64,000 nucleotides of DNA from Hyparrhenia diplandra (lineage: Eukaryota; Streptophyta; Magnoliopsida; Poales; Poaceae): contig JADLZK010001962.1 in assembly GCA_015847255.1 (NCBI GenBank), forward strand, positions 1 to 64,000, written 5' to 3'. The position numbers and the translations under genes were made by a program. The notes below the pieces were generated by a model. The model did no database searches, was not told the origin of the DNA, and saw only the letters and a program-made list of their open reading frames with translations. Below, one piece after another: positions 24,568 to 36,448 of the stretch (positions within the stretch are counted from its first letter, which is position 1; each line of letters begins with the position of its first letter).

Positions 24568-26166
24568 TCATTTTCGCTTGGTAGTTTCTTCTGCTCTGGT
24601 AAAAGAATCTGCGATTACATCAGTAGCCCAATCCTTGACATCCTCCTACAGGTAAAAGATATAAATATCAGTAATAAAACGTGCTAAGAGTAAGAGGTTC
24701 TTCAAGACATAACCATAGTCACAGGGTTCAGGGTCGAAGCCGCGAACTGTGTACCAGGTACAGCGACCCAAATATCTAAACCTAAAGGATCCCATGAAAT
24801 ATATAAACTTAAATGTGGGAAGTACTATGGCAACAAGCTGTTGAATAACAGAACATGCAAACCATAAAATTTCAGCACTGGGATAAATGGTGAACAAAAT
24901 AGTGGAACGTATCAAAGGTGACAATGCCATGAATCATTAAAGGGTACCATGCAACACTTCATTTCAGAAACCAACGTTAAGAAACGTCTACTAACCAGTC
25001 GGACTGGTTCCCCAGTTCTTATACGGGCATGTGGACGAGCTAACCGACTCAAAAGGGGTCCTTGGCCTGACTTCTTGGACCTCCTCCCATTCTTCACGAG
25101 TCAGCATCCTTACTTTTCCTTGATCAGGGTGGCTATTCTTTATCTTGCGCTCTCTCCTTTCTTGATCCGTAGCATCATGTTCCTTTCAACAGAAACAGAA
25201 AATAAGATTCAGGACATGATTTTGATATCCTAATAAACATAAAAAGAACACTATTCAATTTAGTTAACCAGAAGCTCAATATTAACCCTGCCTTAAAACA
25301 AAGTACAAAAGTTGATGATTTAGTTAACCAGAAGGGTGTACACAAAATGTCATGAAAATTAGTTCAAAATTAACCCTGCCTTAAAAAAATAGTAATCTTG
25401 ATGATTTAGTAGTTAACAAGAAGGGTGTACAGATATTGTCACGAAGCATTAGGCAGCTGATAGTAAAAAAGTGCAAAACATTGTAGAATTCATCCATATG
25501 AAAGGGAAGAAAAGCTGATTGAATGTAATAACAAACAAATTCAAAAGTGCAAAATCATACTTAGTTTAACAGAAATCTATCAGACCAGAAATCTATCAGA
25601 CCCATGGAGAAAATATTTTATATACCTATGAAGCAAATGGACAACTAGAGACCTATAAAGCCGCACTTCCTCATCTAAGACCACTTATCACAAGACTCAC
25701 AACTACCTTCAAATTCCTACAGGTTACATATCTACATGCCCAAATCTAACAATATGAAAATTCTAGACTTCGCAACATAACCTTTCACGGGTTTCAACAA
25801 AAGATTCGCACAATGTTCAGGTATTCAAAGAAATACACAGTACATGCAATTGCAACAGAAAACAAACCTAGGAGAAGCCAGCTACAGCTACAAAGCCTAG
25901 GTCATGGAGCAATACCATCATGAGGAGCTTGGTGAAGAGGGCCACGGCGGCGGCGGTGAGCACCATGGGGAGGGAGACCGAGTCGAGCCACGCCAGCGAC
26001 TCCGGCGTGGGCACGAAGAACTCGTCGCGGCCCGGGTCGCGCCGCCGCCGCCTCAGGCGCTCCGCTCCGCCACGCGCATCCGGAGGAAATCTCTCGGCGA
26101 GGCTTCTCCCGCCAAAGCTGCCTGCCTCGCGGCCGCCCCTCCCCGCCGCAGCGCCGACCGCAGCAT
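24568..26166 (-). CDS. Unrecognised organelle-targeted single-span membrane protein
   Basis: Three exons on the minus strand: 25916-26166, 24996-25182 and 24568-24645, with GT/AG borders, about 171 codons. ATG at 26166 opens MLRSALRRGGAAARQAAL, an Arg/Ala-rich amphipathic start typical of a mitochondrial (or possibly plastid) presequence. The rest of exon 1 gives DEFFVPTPESLAWLDSVSLP, then a hydrophobic helix (MVLTAAAVALFTKLLMM) at its end. Exon 2 is charged and soluble (MLTREEWEEVQEVRPRTPFE, then LARPHARIRTGEPVRL). Exon 3 reads EDVKDWATDVIADSFTR and ends KRK-stop. One-base frame breaks occur near 26056 (exon 1) and 25068 (exon 2); allowing for them the total is an exact codon multiple. The domain logic suggests a small inner-membrane protein with a soluble C-terminus. 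I cannot name the family. Confidence 0.7.
25257..25432. repeat. Diverged tandem repeat in intron 1
   Basis: Two units of about 85 bp share the words TTTAGTTAACCAGAAG, TTAACCCTGCCTTAAAA and TTGATGATTTAG. They lie inside the first intron of the small membrane-protein gene. Confidence 0.65.
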
Positions 26167-27677
26167 CGCCGCCGCGTCCACGCTCACCGGCGATTCGAGG
26201 GGAGAAAATGGATACCAAATTGTCTACAGTTTTTTCCTTTTCATTTTGGAGTCAACCAAATGGGCTAAGCTGTTTGTTACCAAATGTGGCCCATGTATGC
26301 CCCATGGGATTTCAGCCCGTTTTAGTAGTTTGATTTGTGAACCTGGGCTTCTTTAATTCATTTCCTCGCCGCAATTTTTATTTCCAAAACTCGATGTTTA
26401 CTACTGTCTCTCTTGTTTGGTTCAACTTCGGTAAGGTGCTTCTGCTGCCAAAAAGAAACATAAAGTCTACTAGGCGTGTACTCACTCTGTATAGAATAAA
26501 AAAACGCAATTCTTGAATCTGGACACTTCAAAACTAGAATTACATTTTTTTATGAGATTGGGGGTAGAACTAGAAACTATTTAATCGCTTTCGTGTAGTG
26601 CAATTTTCGCAACACGTCTAGCTTATTCTTAACTTTTACCACTAATAAAAAAAACTAAGAAGAAACCAGGTCCGATCGTTAAACTTTTTGATTACTAATG
26701 TCCTTATAGGAGATCAAGGATTTCAAAACCTACCCAAATTAGGCACTCGCACGGGTGTTAGGCTTGTGCTTTTTTGGATACACTTGGACGACTAAACGAG
26801 CACGCTTTGTGAATGAACGAAAGTGCTTTTTTTTCCAGTGAGATTGAGATCGGGCTTTGCCGGCATCCCTTTCTCTTCTCTTTTAGGCCAAGGCCAATCG
26901 GGCTGAAGTGGTTCTAAGACAAATAAAGTGATCCACATGTAGATGAAAAAATATTAAGACTACTATTTACACAATGCAAAAATTATTCTTTGTGGCTTGC
27001 ACATAACATTTTTGCTTTCATCATGCCACACACCTTTATTTCCTCTCCCTCTACTTTTTCAAAGCATAGACCATCTTTTATCTCCTTACACATGTAGCTT
27101 GGCAGTTCACTATGATAAAAAAATAGGAAGACCTACTTTTTTATCCGATCCTACATGTCACTTGAGGCTACAAAAAGCATGCATTGGTGAAGCCCTTATT
27201 CGTGCATTGGGGAAGCCCTTATTCGTATCCCGCATACAGTACTATCTCCCTGCTCCAGCGTCACCCGGGAAACCTGAGATAGCACCTTTGCCACAGCGCC
27301 ACCAGCTACACATCACATCGACAGCATGTGATGCGTATCAAGCGCGTGAGGCTGAAAAGGTGGACGTGAACCCAACCGGGGTCCGTGCGAGATCGCGAAA
27401 GGGGCAGCGACAGCGGAGACATGCCATCGCCGAACACCCGTGTCGCCGGCAGGGTGTCGTGCCCGTCGGTTGCCAGTCCACGCTGCCGCCTGCCTGCGCC
27501 TCCGAGCCAGCCAGCCACCAGTGACCGGCCTGATCGCGTCCCGGCTCTGAAACCGCCTGAATTAGCTTAGCGAACTTTGCCGATGCGTGTTACGCGTGCA
27601 AGATAAACTTGTTTATCTTCTTCATTCGCTATCAAATCTTTTGCTAATCGTCTGTCTTTACGCCCTTTACTGGCTTT

Positions 27678-28457
27678 ACCGGCAGGTGACCGGTAAAGGC
27701 TGGCGTTTTGTCTTTGAGCGTCTTTTACACCTACACAATCACCATCATCACTTCACTCCAGTCGCCCCCGTTGCCATGCTTGTCGCCATCATCGCTTTCT
27801 CTCGGAGCAAAATAATCACCTTCAGCAGGCAACCGGCAACCGTTGCCACCTCCGTCCATTGGCGCTGCGCTAGCTGTTCAACATCGTCACAGACTCTGCA
27901 TCATCTTTGCCTTGCCAAGAATCACTCTGTCCAGACTCACTCAATCACAGGTTAACCTGCATTAATATGATCTTAGTTTGTCCAATCCTCTGTGATCCAA
28001 ACTCCAGGTCATCCATCATACACTCTCTCGCTGCCTCGTTCGCAAAAAAACAATATAAATGGATAAACAAATGAAATCTGTGTGTGCCACACACACACAC
28101 ACACACACACACTGCAGATGCACATGCCAGTTCCAGAGTTCAAAACAGTGCCTGATAGTTTAATGGGTGCAGAGCTTTTGGCCATGAGGGGCTCCATGTG
28201 CCGCTGCTCATGGCTCCAAACATAGGCTTTGTTGTGTTGCCACTAAACAAACTCGTGGCCATTTGTCTATGCCGTCTCACCGGCGGCTGCTCACTCGGAC
28301 AACGGGACGGGACGCACTTTGGCTACTGCTGCCTGCTACATGTCTAGGCCACCGGCACACAGCAATCGGACCGGCGATTCGCCGGGGAACGGTCAAGTGC
28401 TCTGCATAGCATAACCGGCAGGTGACCGGTAAAGGCTGGCGTTTTTGTCTTTGAGCG
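27678..28457 (+). repeat. Dispersed 43-bp direct repeat
   Basis: 27678-27720 and 28414-28457 share ACCGGCAGGTGACCGGTAAA and the 23 bases after it, with one extra T in the second copy. They are 736 bp apart. Confidence 0.85.
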
Positions 28458-29412
28458 ACTGATGGCCTGACCTAACACTCGAAAGATTCCATGGGACACG
28501 CATAGATGTATATATATGTATCTATATATCTATCTAATCATGCATGGACCACGTCGAGTGGAATTAAAATTGGTAGCCGGAAAAGGATTAGGCAGGCTAC
28601 AGTGGTAGGGAGAGAGACCGGGGAGAAAGGTGGACGAAAAGAGATGGCGTATGTCCTGGAGTGTCGCCGTAGTGCTGGCCGATTGGCAGGTTTCAGGTTG
28701 CTGTCTGCTCGCGGGCGCCATGATCGGCTGCCATGCTCCCAAGGACGACAGCGATGGAGTTATGGGCGACGTCGTTGATACAGTGCAGTCTTCGGATCAT
28801 TTGATCCATCCTCGATCCGTTGCAGCTGGATTACTGGATCATTTTTTTCCCAGCTTGCCATGTTTCCTTAGACCCCCTTTGAGGTGCCAAATCCTACATG
28901 ATTTTGTTTTCTAGGCAACCATCTGTTTCCCCCTGTTCAAGTGATAGGCCTTCTACTGTTTGAAGCGGAGGCGGACCGGTGGATTGAAGCGGGAGCGAGC
29001 TGGCTTTGAGCGCTGGCTCAAGCGTAGCCTTTGTTCCTCATGTTTCTTCGTTGTTGCTAGCCCTTTCGCTTTTGCTTGGCCGGTCGCCGGATTCTTGTAT
29101 ATAAACTCTTGTTCTTTGTAATAAATATGTAGACTCGTGCGTATTTTAGAAAAAAGATAGAGGTTCTACTATCCTTCGAAAAATCCTATTCACAGCGCCA
29201 AGCCTTGGCATTGTCAATGATGGCATCGAGCTCTGGTCCAACCAAATTGCCATGGCATATAGCGTAGAGACGTGCTACCTTGATGTTGTAGGTCATGACA
29301 CCGAGCTTAGGGTTTAAATGTGGGTTTACAACATCTATGGATATAAATGTGAATATTTGACACATAGCTGGGTTAAATTAAAAGAAAAGAGACGGAATAA
29401 CCACTCATGCCT

Positions 29413-29498
29413 ACCATTCTTTCCGGTTGGAGCCACAGCTCGAGACCGCGCTCTTGCCCACCATTCTTTCGGTTGGAGCCACAGCTCGAGACCGCGCT
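29413..29498 (+). repeat. 47-bp tandem duplication
   Basis: ACCATTCTTT(C)CGGTTGG followed by AGCCACAGCTCGAGACCGCG occurs twice in tandem (29413-29459, 29460-29498), differing by one deleted C. Confidence 0.85.
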
Positions 29499-30796
29499 GC
29501 TCGTCGGGGGCCACCTCCGTGCTACTAGCAACCTGCCGCGTTAGCATCGGGTCATCGTACTCATTATTGCCTGCTTGGCCCTTGTGCGGAACTTGCTCGC
29601 TTGAGTATGGTGCGCCTCCACATGACCGTCTTCCCGACTTGTGATGGTAGTTGGAGGCGTTCCTCCCGGCGGGTGGCAACCTCATCCTAACAATGATTGG
29701 AGACACTTGGGATCTAGTGACGCTTGCTTTTTTCCCCGACAACCGAGCATGGGATCTAGGGGCACATCTCCACGACGACTGGCGCAAAGCTACACGATCA
29801 ATTGACGGTGGTTTGCATTAACGCAGACCTTTCGATGGAGGCAAACACTTTACCGATTAGTCCAAAATGGATGCCTCGATCGGAAAAGTTTCATGTTGTA
29901 GTGCAAGGATGGGAAAGAACTAACTATGACGAGTGGGTCTTGTATAACAATGCCTATTAGGATGAATTTGAGGCTTTTGACTTAGTAGTTTTTGCTAGAT
30001 CAAATGCAAAAATCAGGTCCTCAAATTAAAGTGGAGCCCTCAAACAAAAAATAAAGACTCTGATTTAGAGCAAAACCAAAGTGATTGATACTCCTCCATC
30101 CCAAAACATTTTACAATCATACATCTCTCGGTTAGAGATAAAGAGAGAGAGAGAGAGATCAAACAATTTCAACTTTTTTTGTTCATAGTTCTTCAGCTTG
30201 GACCAAATTTGTATTAAAAATACAAACATTTATGATAGAATAACTATTATTAGATTGATTATAAAATATATTTTAACAATAAACTATTTAAAGACACAAA
30301 TAACGATATTATTTTTTATAAACTTCACAAACCTAAGAAAATTTGGTTTGTTTACAACCTCCAATCATAATTTTTTTTCTCTCTCAGAGATGTACTGTAA
30401 TGAGTAATTTGTAACGGAGAGATTTACATGGAAGTTTATCCGGATCGATCGAGAGGAAAAGCCTCGATCACAGCGGCTATGATTTTGGTCTCGTGGTTGT
30501 AGCCTCGCGCTAGCCCGACTCACGGCCAGGCGCAGCCCGCACCGAGATTAGCCGCACCGCAAAATCAAGGGGCGATCGGTTTAAACACTCGACTCGATAT
30601 TTCGAGGTGTACCGCCTCCAAGGCTCCAAGGCTGCTTTTGTGCATCCGAGATGAGCGCTAGTGCCGATGGCCATTTTCTTATTCCTCCATTAATAAACCG
30701 CCGGCCATCCACCGCGGAGACCCGCCGATTATGGTGGTGATTATCCAAGCAGCGTATTTGCTACTCGGCACCAGGTGAACCAAGTCACCAACCCAA

Positions 30797-30860
30797 GAAT
30801 TGCAATCTTGAGCGAGATAGATATTCCGAGAATTGCAATCTTGAGCGAGATAGATATTCG
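30797..30860 (+). repeat. 33-bp tandem duplication
   Basis: GAATTGCAATCTTGAGCGAG followed by ATAGATATTC occurs at 30797 and 30830. Confidence 0.9.
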
Positions 30861-30905
30861 AATGACCGAACGCTAGCCTCAAAGAGGTTGTTCCGTCAAG
30901 AAAAA

Positions 30906-32640
30906 TCAAAATAACATCCCTACTCTCTCAACTCTGAAGGAAAAAACAAACCTTCCTCTCCTCCCGGCGCTCCCAACGGGCGACTTGGGGGTGGGCCGAT
31001 GGCAGCAGACCCTCCGCCGCCGCCCGTGGCACGCGCGCACTGCCTGGCGCCGATCACGCCCCCCTCTCCTCCGTCCCCCTTCCTCTCCTTCCCACCCTCC
31101 CACCACCACGTGCGTGGTGGTGGGAAGGTGGGGAGGAGAGGAAGCTGGTCAAATCCGGTCACCGCAGAACGCATCCGACCTCCGCCCGTTCGGATCCACG
31201 CTGTTGTGGCGGTGCGCGGTGTTGAGGGGGGTGGCGCGGGGGGGCTTGCCATGGGGCCGCTGCGGTGCTAGAGCGGCTCTGGCGCACGGGGCTGGCCTTG
31301 GTGTGAGGTAAACCGGTCTCGCCTCGGGATACGCCTCGGTGGCCGGGTCTGCAGTCCCTTTGGGCCCCCTACATCCCTGGGGCTGCATGTGCCACCGCCA
31401 TATCGTGCTCCTACCCCACCGGCTATGGTTGGCGGGCGAAGATGTTGTGGTTCTATAGGGTAGTGGTCACGGTGGCACAGCCGTCCCATGCGTCAGCCCG
31501 CGGCGGTCTTGAGCCTACGACTGGACGGTGTTTTCGACTTCGCCAAGGTGGCGTGGCCGGCGGTAGCTTGTTCAGGTGCTCGCTAACGTCGTCATGGTGG
31601 CGTTGTTGGTGCGTCCATGTGGTGTGGCACCTACACCATCGTGGTGGTAGGATGGGTGACGCCAATCGTCTCTTTCACCTCCGAAGAGATGTAGGTGAAA
31701 ACCCATCCCTCTTGGGGACGCCGACGGACGACGCTTCTAGCGTCGTCCTTCCCCGGGAAGGCGATGTCGGGCATCTCTTCCGCTTGCTTTGGCTCATGGT
31801 GAGCATCGGCGATGGGGTCGCCTCGATTCCTCGGGGAGTCCCTTCATCACAAAGATGCTAGTTTCCAAAGCAATGGCGTCGTCCGTGGATATCGATGGCC
31901 TTCCCCGAAGGCGTTGGGGCACCTCGTTGACCCATCGCTCCCGTGAGGTCACCATGTTTGTCGTGTTGTGCCTAATTGCCTCATGCTACTCTTCACTAGG
32001 TTTGTCCAAATGGTGTTTGTTGTAGTCGTAGTCGTTGTTTGGCAGGGTGCTTTGCCCTAGTCTTGCTTGGATGGATGTTACCTTGCTCCCCTTGTTGGAG
32101 CTCCTCACCGGTGGTCCTAGCGCTCGGTGACTCTGGAGGAGACCCTTGTTAGTGCTCCTCGTCCGTGGTCCTAGCCCTCGGTGACTTGAAGGAGCAATCG
32201 AGGAGGGAGGGGCGGGTTCGAGGTCGTGTTCCGGCGTTTTCTTTGCCGTCGAAGTGGTTCCGGTGGATGCTTTGCCACGAGAGGTTGTGTTCCGGAGGAT
32301 GCTTTCCTACCGAGGTGGTTCCGGTGGACACTTTACCGCCGAGGTCGTCGTCTTTCTAGCGGATGCTTTGCCGCCGAGGATTGACTCAATGCTTTACCGT
32401 TTGGAGTTCTATTGGATGCTTGGTCGCTACGTTTCATCTATGGCTTCACGTTAGCGCTACTTTTGTGTTGAGTTTTAATGTATTATTAGGTTTAGTTACG
32501 TGGGGTTGTCGTGTGGTGGGTACCTCATGTTTTTTGCTTTTCATTTGTGCTGTGGACTTCGCTGGTAATTGTTTGGATTACTTCTAATCTTTTGTAGGCT
32601 CTTCTCCTTAATGAAATGCGAAGTCGTGATCTGAAAAAAA
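30906..32640 (+). mobile_element. GC-rich retroposon-like segment with 3' poly(A)
   Basis: A 1.7 kb GC-rich stretch with open frames on several strands but no recognised protein. It ends ATGAAATGCGAAGTCGTGAT followed by CTG and nine A residues (32608-32641), the style of a non-LTR retroposon tail. It contains a minisatellite at 32229-32395. No flanking duplication was found, and no reverse transcriptase is present. Confidence 0.4.
32229..32395 (+). repeat. Degenerate minisatellite of about 30 bp, 5-6 copies
   Basis: Variants of GTTCCGGTGGATGCTTTGCC followed by ACCGAGGTG-like sequence recur (near 32230, 32255, 32288, 32322, 32355). Confidence 0.7.
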
Positions 32641-33332
32641 AATCAATTAGTCTCCTCCTAGTGTTATTAGAATCGGGCCCCACCTGTCAGGGTCTTTCCC
32701 AGCGTAGGGGCTGTTTGCGCCGCGAGTCTCGGGCAACGCGAGACCCACCCACGCGCAGGCCCCAGGGCAGGGCGGCGGTTCCCCCAAGCGCGTCGCCATT
32801 AGATTAGCGAGGCGGAGTAACCGCCCGCTTTGTTGATCCACCCGAAAAGGGAGCGCATCCTTTTACCACCAACCTTTGCCTTTGACCCGTCCGTCCGTCC
32901 CACAACCTTTGTCTCTCTCCCTCCTTTGCACTTGGGCCTCGCCGCCTGCCTGAATCCCCACACCAATCACTTCACTAGAGGTGGAGGGAGGAGAGGAGGG
33001 CTCGCTCTCAGAGTCTCTGTCCGCCTACAGGGAGAGTCCGCGTCGCGCCGCGCCATGGCTCGGTCATGTGAGTGAGTCTCCTACAGGTTCAGAAGGCGCC
33101 GTCGTCTCCCACCTCGCAGTCAGCACCGGCAGCGCCATGGCCGCTCCTCGGTCAGGTACCTCCTCCTCCGCCCCCGCGCGCCGGCTGACAGACTGATTGA
33201 TTCGGGTGTCATTTTCCCCAGGTGGGGATGACCGTTCCTGATCTGTTGCTTTAATGCCTGCCCCCATCACTTTCCAGATCCAACCCACCTCCTCTTCTTC
33301 CTCCTCCTCCTCCTCTCTCACCCCGGCGTCTG

Positions 33333-33339
33333 TATAAAT
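33333..33339 (+). promoter_or_regulatory. TATA box candidate for the kinase gene
   Basis: TATAAAT follows a (CTC)n tract at 33285-33320 and precedes a long leader. Transcription from about 33365 would give an 890-bp leader region up to the ATG at 34259. Confidence 0.45.
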
Positions 33340-33364
33340 CTCCCGCTGCCGCATTCACTGGCCA

Positions 33365-34258
33365 CCGGAGTTATTAGTGCCCCCATGTCCTGACGCGGAC
33401 GGACGAGGGCGGACGGAGCACACCACATGCGGATGTGCTGTGCTGTTGCCTCCTCACTCATATGATTCCGGTGTGCTCCATCATACCTGCTGCCCTCTCT
33501 CTCTTCTTCTTTTTCTCCGGGGGAGGCGAGGGGGGGGAGAAAAGCGAAGCGGGGGGCAGCGAGTTGTGCGCCTTGTGAGCTCGCAGCTGTTCCAGGTTGC
33601 AATGCCTCCTCCGCTGCTGCTCGTGCTTTAGTTTAGTCTGCCCCCACTTTTCTTCCAGTTCGCTTTCGTTGGGGACATCTCAAAAAAAAATTTCCCTTTC
33701 TTTGCTAATCTCTCTGGCGCTCTGGCCCACTTCGCCCCCTCGCACCCTATTTTTGTGGGGAATGCCGGGGTGGGGGCTTGTGAGTGATTTTTGAGCCCTC
33801 GCTCTAGTGCTTGGCCTTTTGGGGGAGTGTTGATGCGGCGTTATGGGGCGATGGATCTGTTGTCAAACGCGAGTTCGTCGCAATCGCACTAGCCTGTCGG
33901 GGAGCCTGCGAGGTGATTTCTTGCCCATGGATCGATCCTGAAAAAGGCTCTCTTCTTCTTGTTTTCCCCCTTTTCCTCGTTTTCTGCCTGTCTTGCTCGT
34001 TGTGGATTAGTGTTTTCTTGTTTGTTTCGTTAGTTTTTGTTGGATTGTTCCACTCTGCAGCCTGGTTTTTCTTGCAGGTCCTTTTGTACTTCTGTAGCTA
34101 ACGTGGCGAATTGATTTTCAGATCAGTAGGAGTTGGGGCTTGTGCTGCCACTGCTGAAAGTTTGGAGAAGCTGTGGTGTTTCCCTGCCTGATAGAGTCTG
34201 CACTACCGTGACCCTGATTAACTGCTTCTAGGTGATTTCACAATCTGTCTCGCCAAGC
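33365..34258 (+). other. Probable 5' leader of the kinase gene, with intron
   Basis: No coding signal before the ATG at 34259. The T-rich stretch at 33940-34080, then CTTCTAG|GTGATTTC at 34224-34238, looks like the end of a leader intron with an AG acceptor. Leader introns are common in this kinase family; the donor was not fixed. Confidence 0.4.
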
Positions 34259-36448
34259 ATGGCTGGGCAAACGGCAAAGGCAAAGGAAGCAGGAAAAGAT
34301 GACAGACAAGAACCTGGAGCTGAGGCGACGAAAGAGAAGGTGCTGCCGTCTCACCAGAAGCAAGAGTCTCCAGCTTCTGTGGCGGACAAGGATTCTTCAG
34401 GCCTCTCTTCAGTCCCTGGCGATGAGACGCCTCCGGTCCTGGATGCGGATTCTGGTGAGTTGAAAGTGGAGGAAAACTTGGATGGTAATGGGAATAAGGA
34501 AAAGAAATCATCTCAGAAGAGCAGTACAAGTGACGGCTTTGCTTCTGCTAAAGTGAGTGATGGGACAAGTAGTTTGAGGAAGACCAGTGGTAGTGCGACG
34601 ATGAGCACACGGGCTGATTTCACCGAGAGTGGGAAGAGTAGCATGTGCCGTGCGAGCACGGGCAGTGACATTAGTGATGAGAGCTCCTGCAGCAGCATGA
34701 GCAGTGCCACCACAAAGCCACACAAGGGGAATGATTCAAGGTGGGAGGCGATCCATGTGGTCAAGTCCAGGGATAATGTTCTTGGTCTGAATCATTTTAG
34801 GCTGCTTAAGAAGTTGGGCTCTGGTGATATAGGAAGCGTGTATCTCTCCGAATTGAGTGGTACACGGAGTTACTTTGCAATGAAGGTTATGGATAAGACT
34901 TCTTTGGCGAGTCGGAAGAAGCTGCTTCGAGCTCAGACTGAGCGGGAGATCCTGCAGTCTCTGGATCATCCATTTCTACCAACCCTGTATACTCACTTTG
35001 AGACAGATAAGTTTTCATGCTTGGTTATGGAATTCTGCCCTGGAGGGGACCTTCATACTCTTCGCCAAAGGCAACCTGGAAAATATTTTTCAGAGCAAGC
35101 AGCAAAGTATGTATTTCTGCTAATGTTAAGTTTAATATCTTGCATAATTCGCCAGTTACATTTTTTTATCAGGATCTTTGCAATGCTTATCTGCTTGTCA
35201 ACCTGTTTACATTGCAGTTTTGTTATATCATCATTTTGTGTGGAGTAATTTGTTTGTACTCACATGGTTAGGTGCATATGACATGTTTATCCATTTTCAT
35301 GGCTAACTCAAACCTGTTTATTGCTGTCAATTGAGATGATGGGATACTGTTGTATGCCCTTTCAAAATTTTCTTGTTGCATCCCTATGTTGATACAATTC
35401 TACAATAATTTATATACTCATTGGATGACATGTGCCTTGAAATGCTTTAGGTGCTAATGTTGAAAATCTAACCTATTTATACATCTGTGCTAGATTTGTG
35501 CTATTTTCTGTCTTCATTAAAATGACATAACTTATTTGGCACTAACTGTATCTTGATGTTTCAGGTTCTATGTAGCAGAGGTGCTCCTTGCATTGGAATA
35601 CCTGCATATGCTTGGGATTATATACCGTGATCTTAAACCAGAAAATGTCCTTGTTCGGGAAGATGGCCACATCATGCTGTCAGACTTTGATCTCTCTCTT
35701 CGCTGTTCAGTAAGCCTAACGGTGATCAAGTCTGCAAATCCTGGTCTAGATGCAATGCAGAGGAACAATGCAGCATACTGTGCCCAGCCTGCTTGCGTCC
35801 AACCATCCTGCATTCAGCCATCATGTGTAGCTCCAACTACTTGCTTTGGCCCCCGGTTCTTCTCCAAGTCCAAGTCCAAGTCCAAATCCAAGAAGGAGAA
35901 GTCAAAGCCTGATGCTCCAAACCAAGAGAACCTCTTCCCAGAGCTCATTGCTGAGCCAACTGATGCTCGCTCAATGTCTTTTGTTGGCACCCATGAGTAC
36001 TTGGCCCCAGAAATAATAAAAGGGGAGGGCCATGGAAGTGCTGTGGATTGGTGGACCTTTGGCATATTCTTGTACGAGCTGTTGTTTGGCAAGACCCCTT
36101 TCAAAGGTTCTGGCAACCGGGCTACACTCTTCAACGTTGTGGGCCAGCCCTTGAGGTTCCCAGAGTCCCCAATAGTGAGCTTCTCTGCAAGGGACATGAT
36201 AAGGGGATTGCTAGTCAAGGACCCGCAACACCGACTTGGCTATAAGCGTGGTGCTACCGAGATAAAGCAGCATCCTTTCTTTGAGGGGCGTGAACTGGGC
36301 TCTCATAAGGTGTGCGAGCCCTCCAGACATACCAAAGCCTGTTGAGCTCGAGTGTCGCCCGAAGCAAGTGCCATCAGCAAATGGAAAGGTCGCGCCAGTC
36401 GCTAACCAAAAAGGGCCGGATAATTATCTAGAGTTTGAATTCTTCTAG
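34259..36448 (+). CDS. AGC VIII protein kinase, D6PK-like
   Basis: Ser/Thr kinase of the plant AGC VIIIa group. D6PK members sit at the basal plasma membrane and phosphorylate PIN auxin exporters. Exons 34259-35106 and 35565-36448 (intron GTATGT...TTTCAG), 576 residues. Residues 1-175 are Ser-rich and disordered. The kinase domain starts near 178 with the Gly loop GSGDIGSVY, Lys in FAMKVMDK (about 208), YRDLKPENVL (about 302), DFDLS (about 322; DFD instead of DFG is the plant AGC VIII hallmark), a roughly 100-residue activation-segment insertion with Cys/Pro and Lys/Ser repeats, then GTHEYLAPEII. The protein should end NYLEFEFF, a PDK1-docking hydrophobic tail. One extra G in GGGG at 36285-36288 shifts the frame just after HPFFEG and would give a 14-residue wrong tail with a stop at 36345. 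Everything else is intact, so this is probably a sequence error. Family secure, exact orthologue not. Confidence 0.92.

Larger units (their letters stand above)
26220..30905. other. Gene-poor intergenic DNA with small duplications
   Basis: No conserved exon was found in 4.7 kb. It carries a 23-bp tandem pair (27181-27226), a CA microsatellite (about 28086-28111), a 47-bp tandem pair (29413-29498), a 33-bp tandem pair (30797-30860) and a GA run (about 30140-30158). The end of a retroposon-like unit (ATATAAACTCTTGTTCTTTG, then AATAAA) lies near 29098-29125. Confidence 0.55.
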
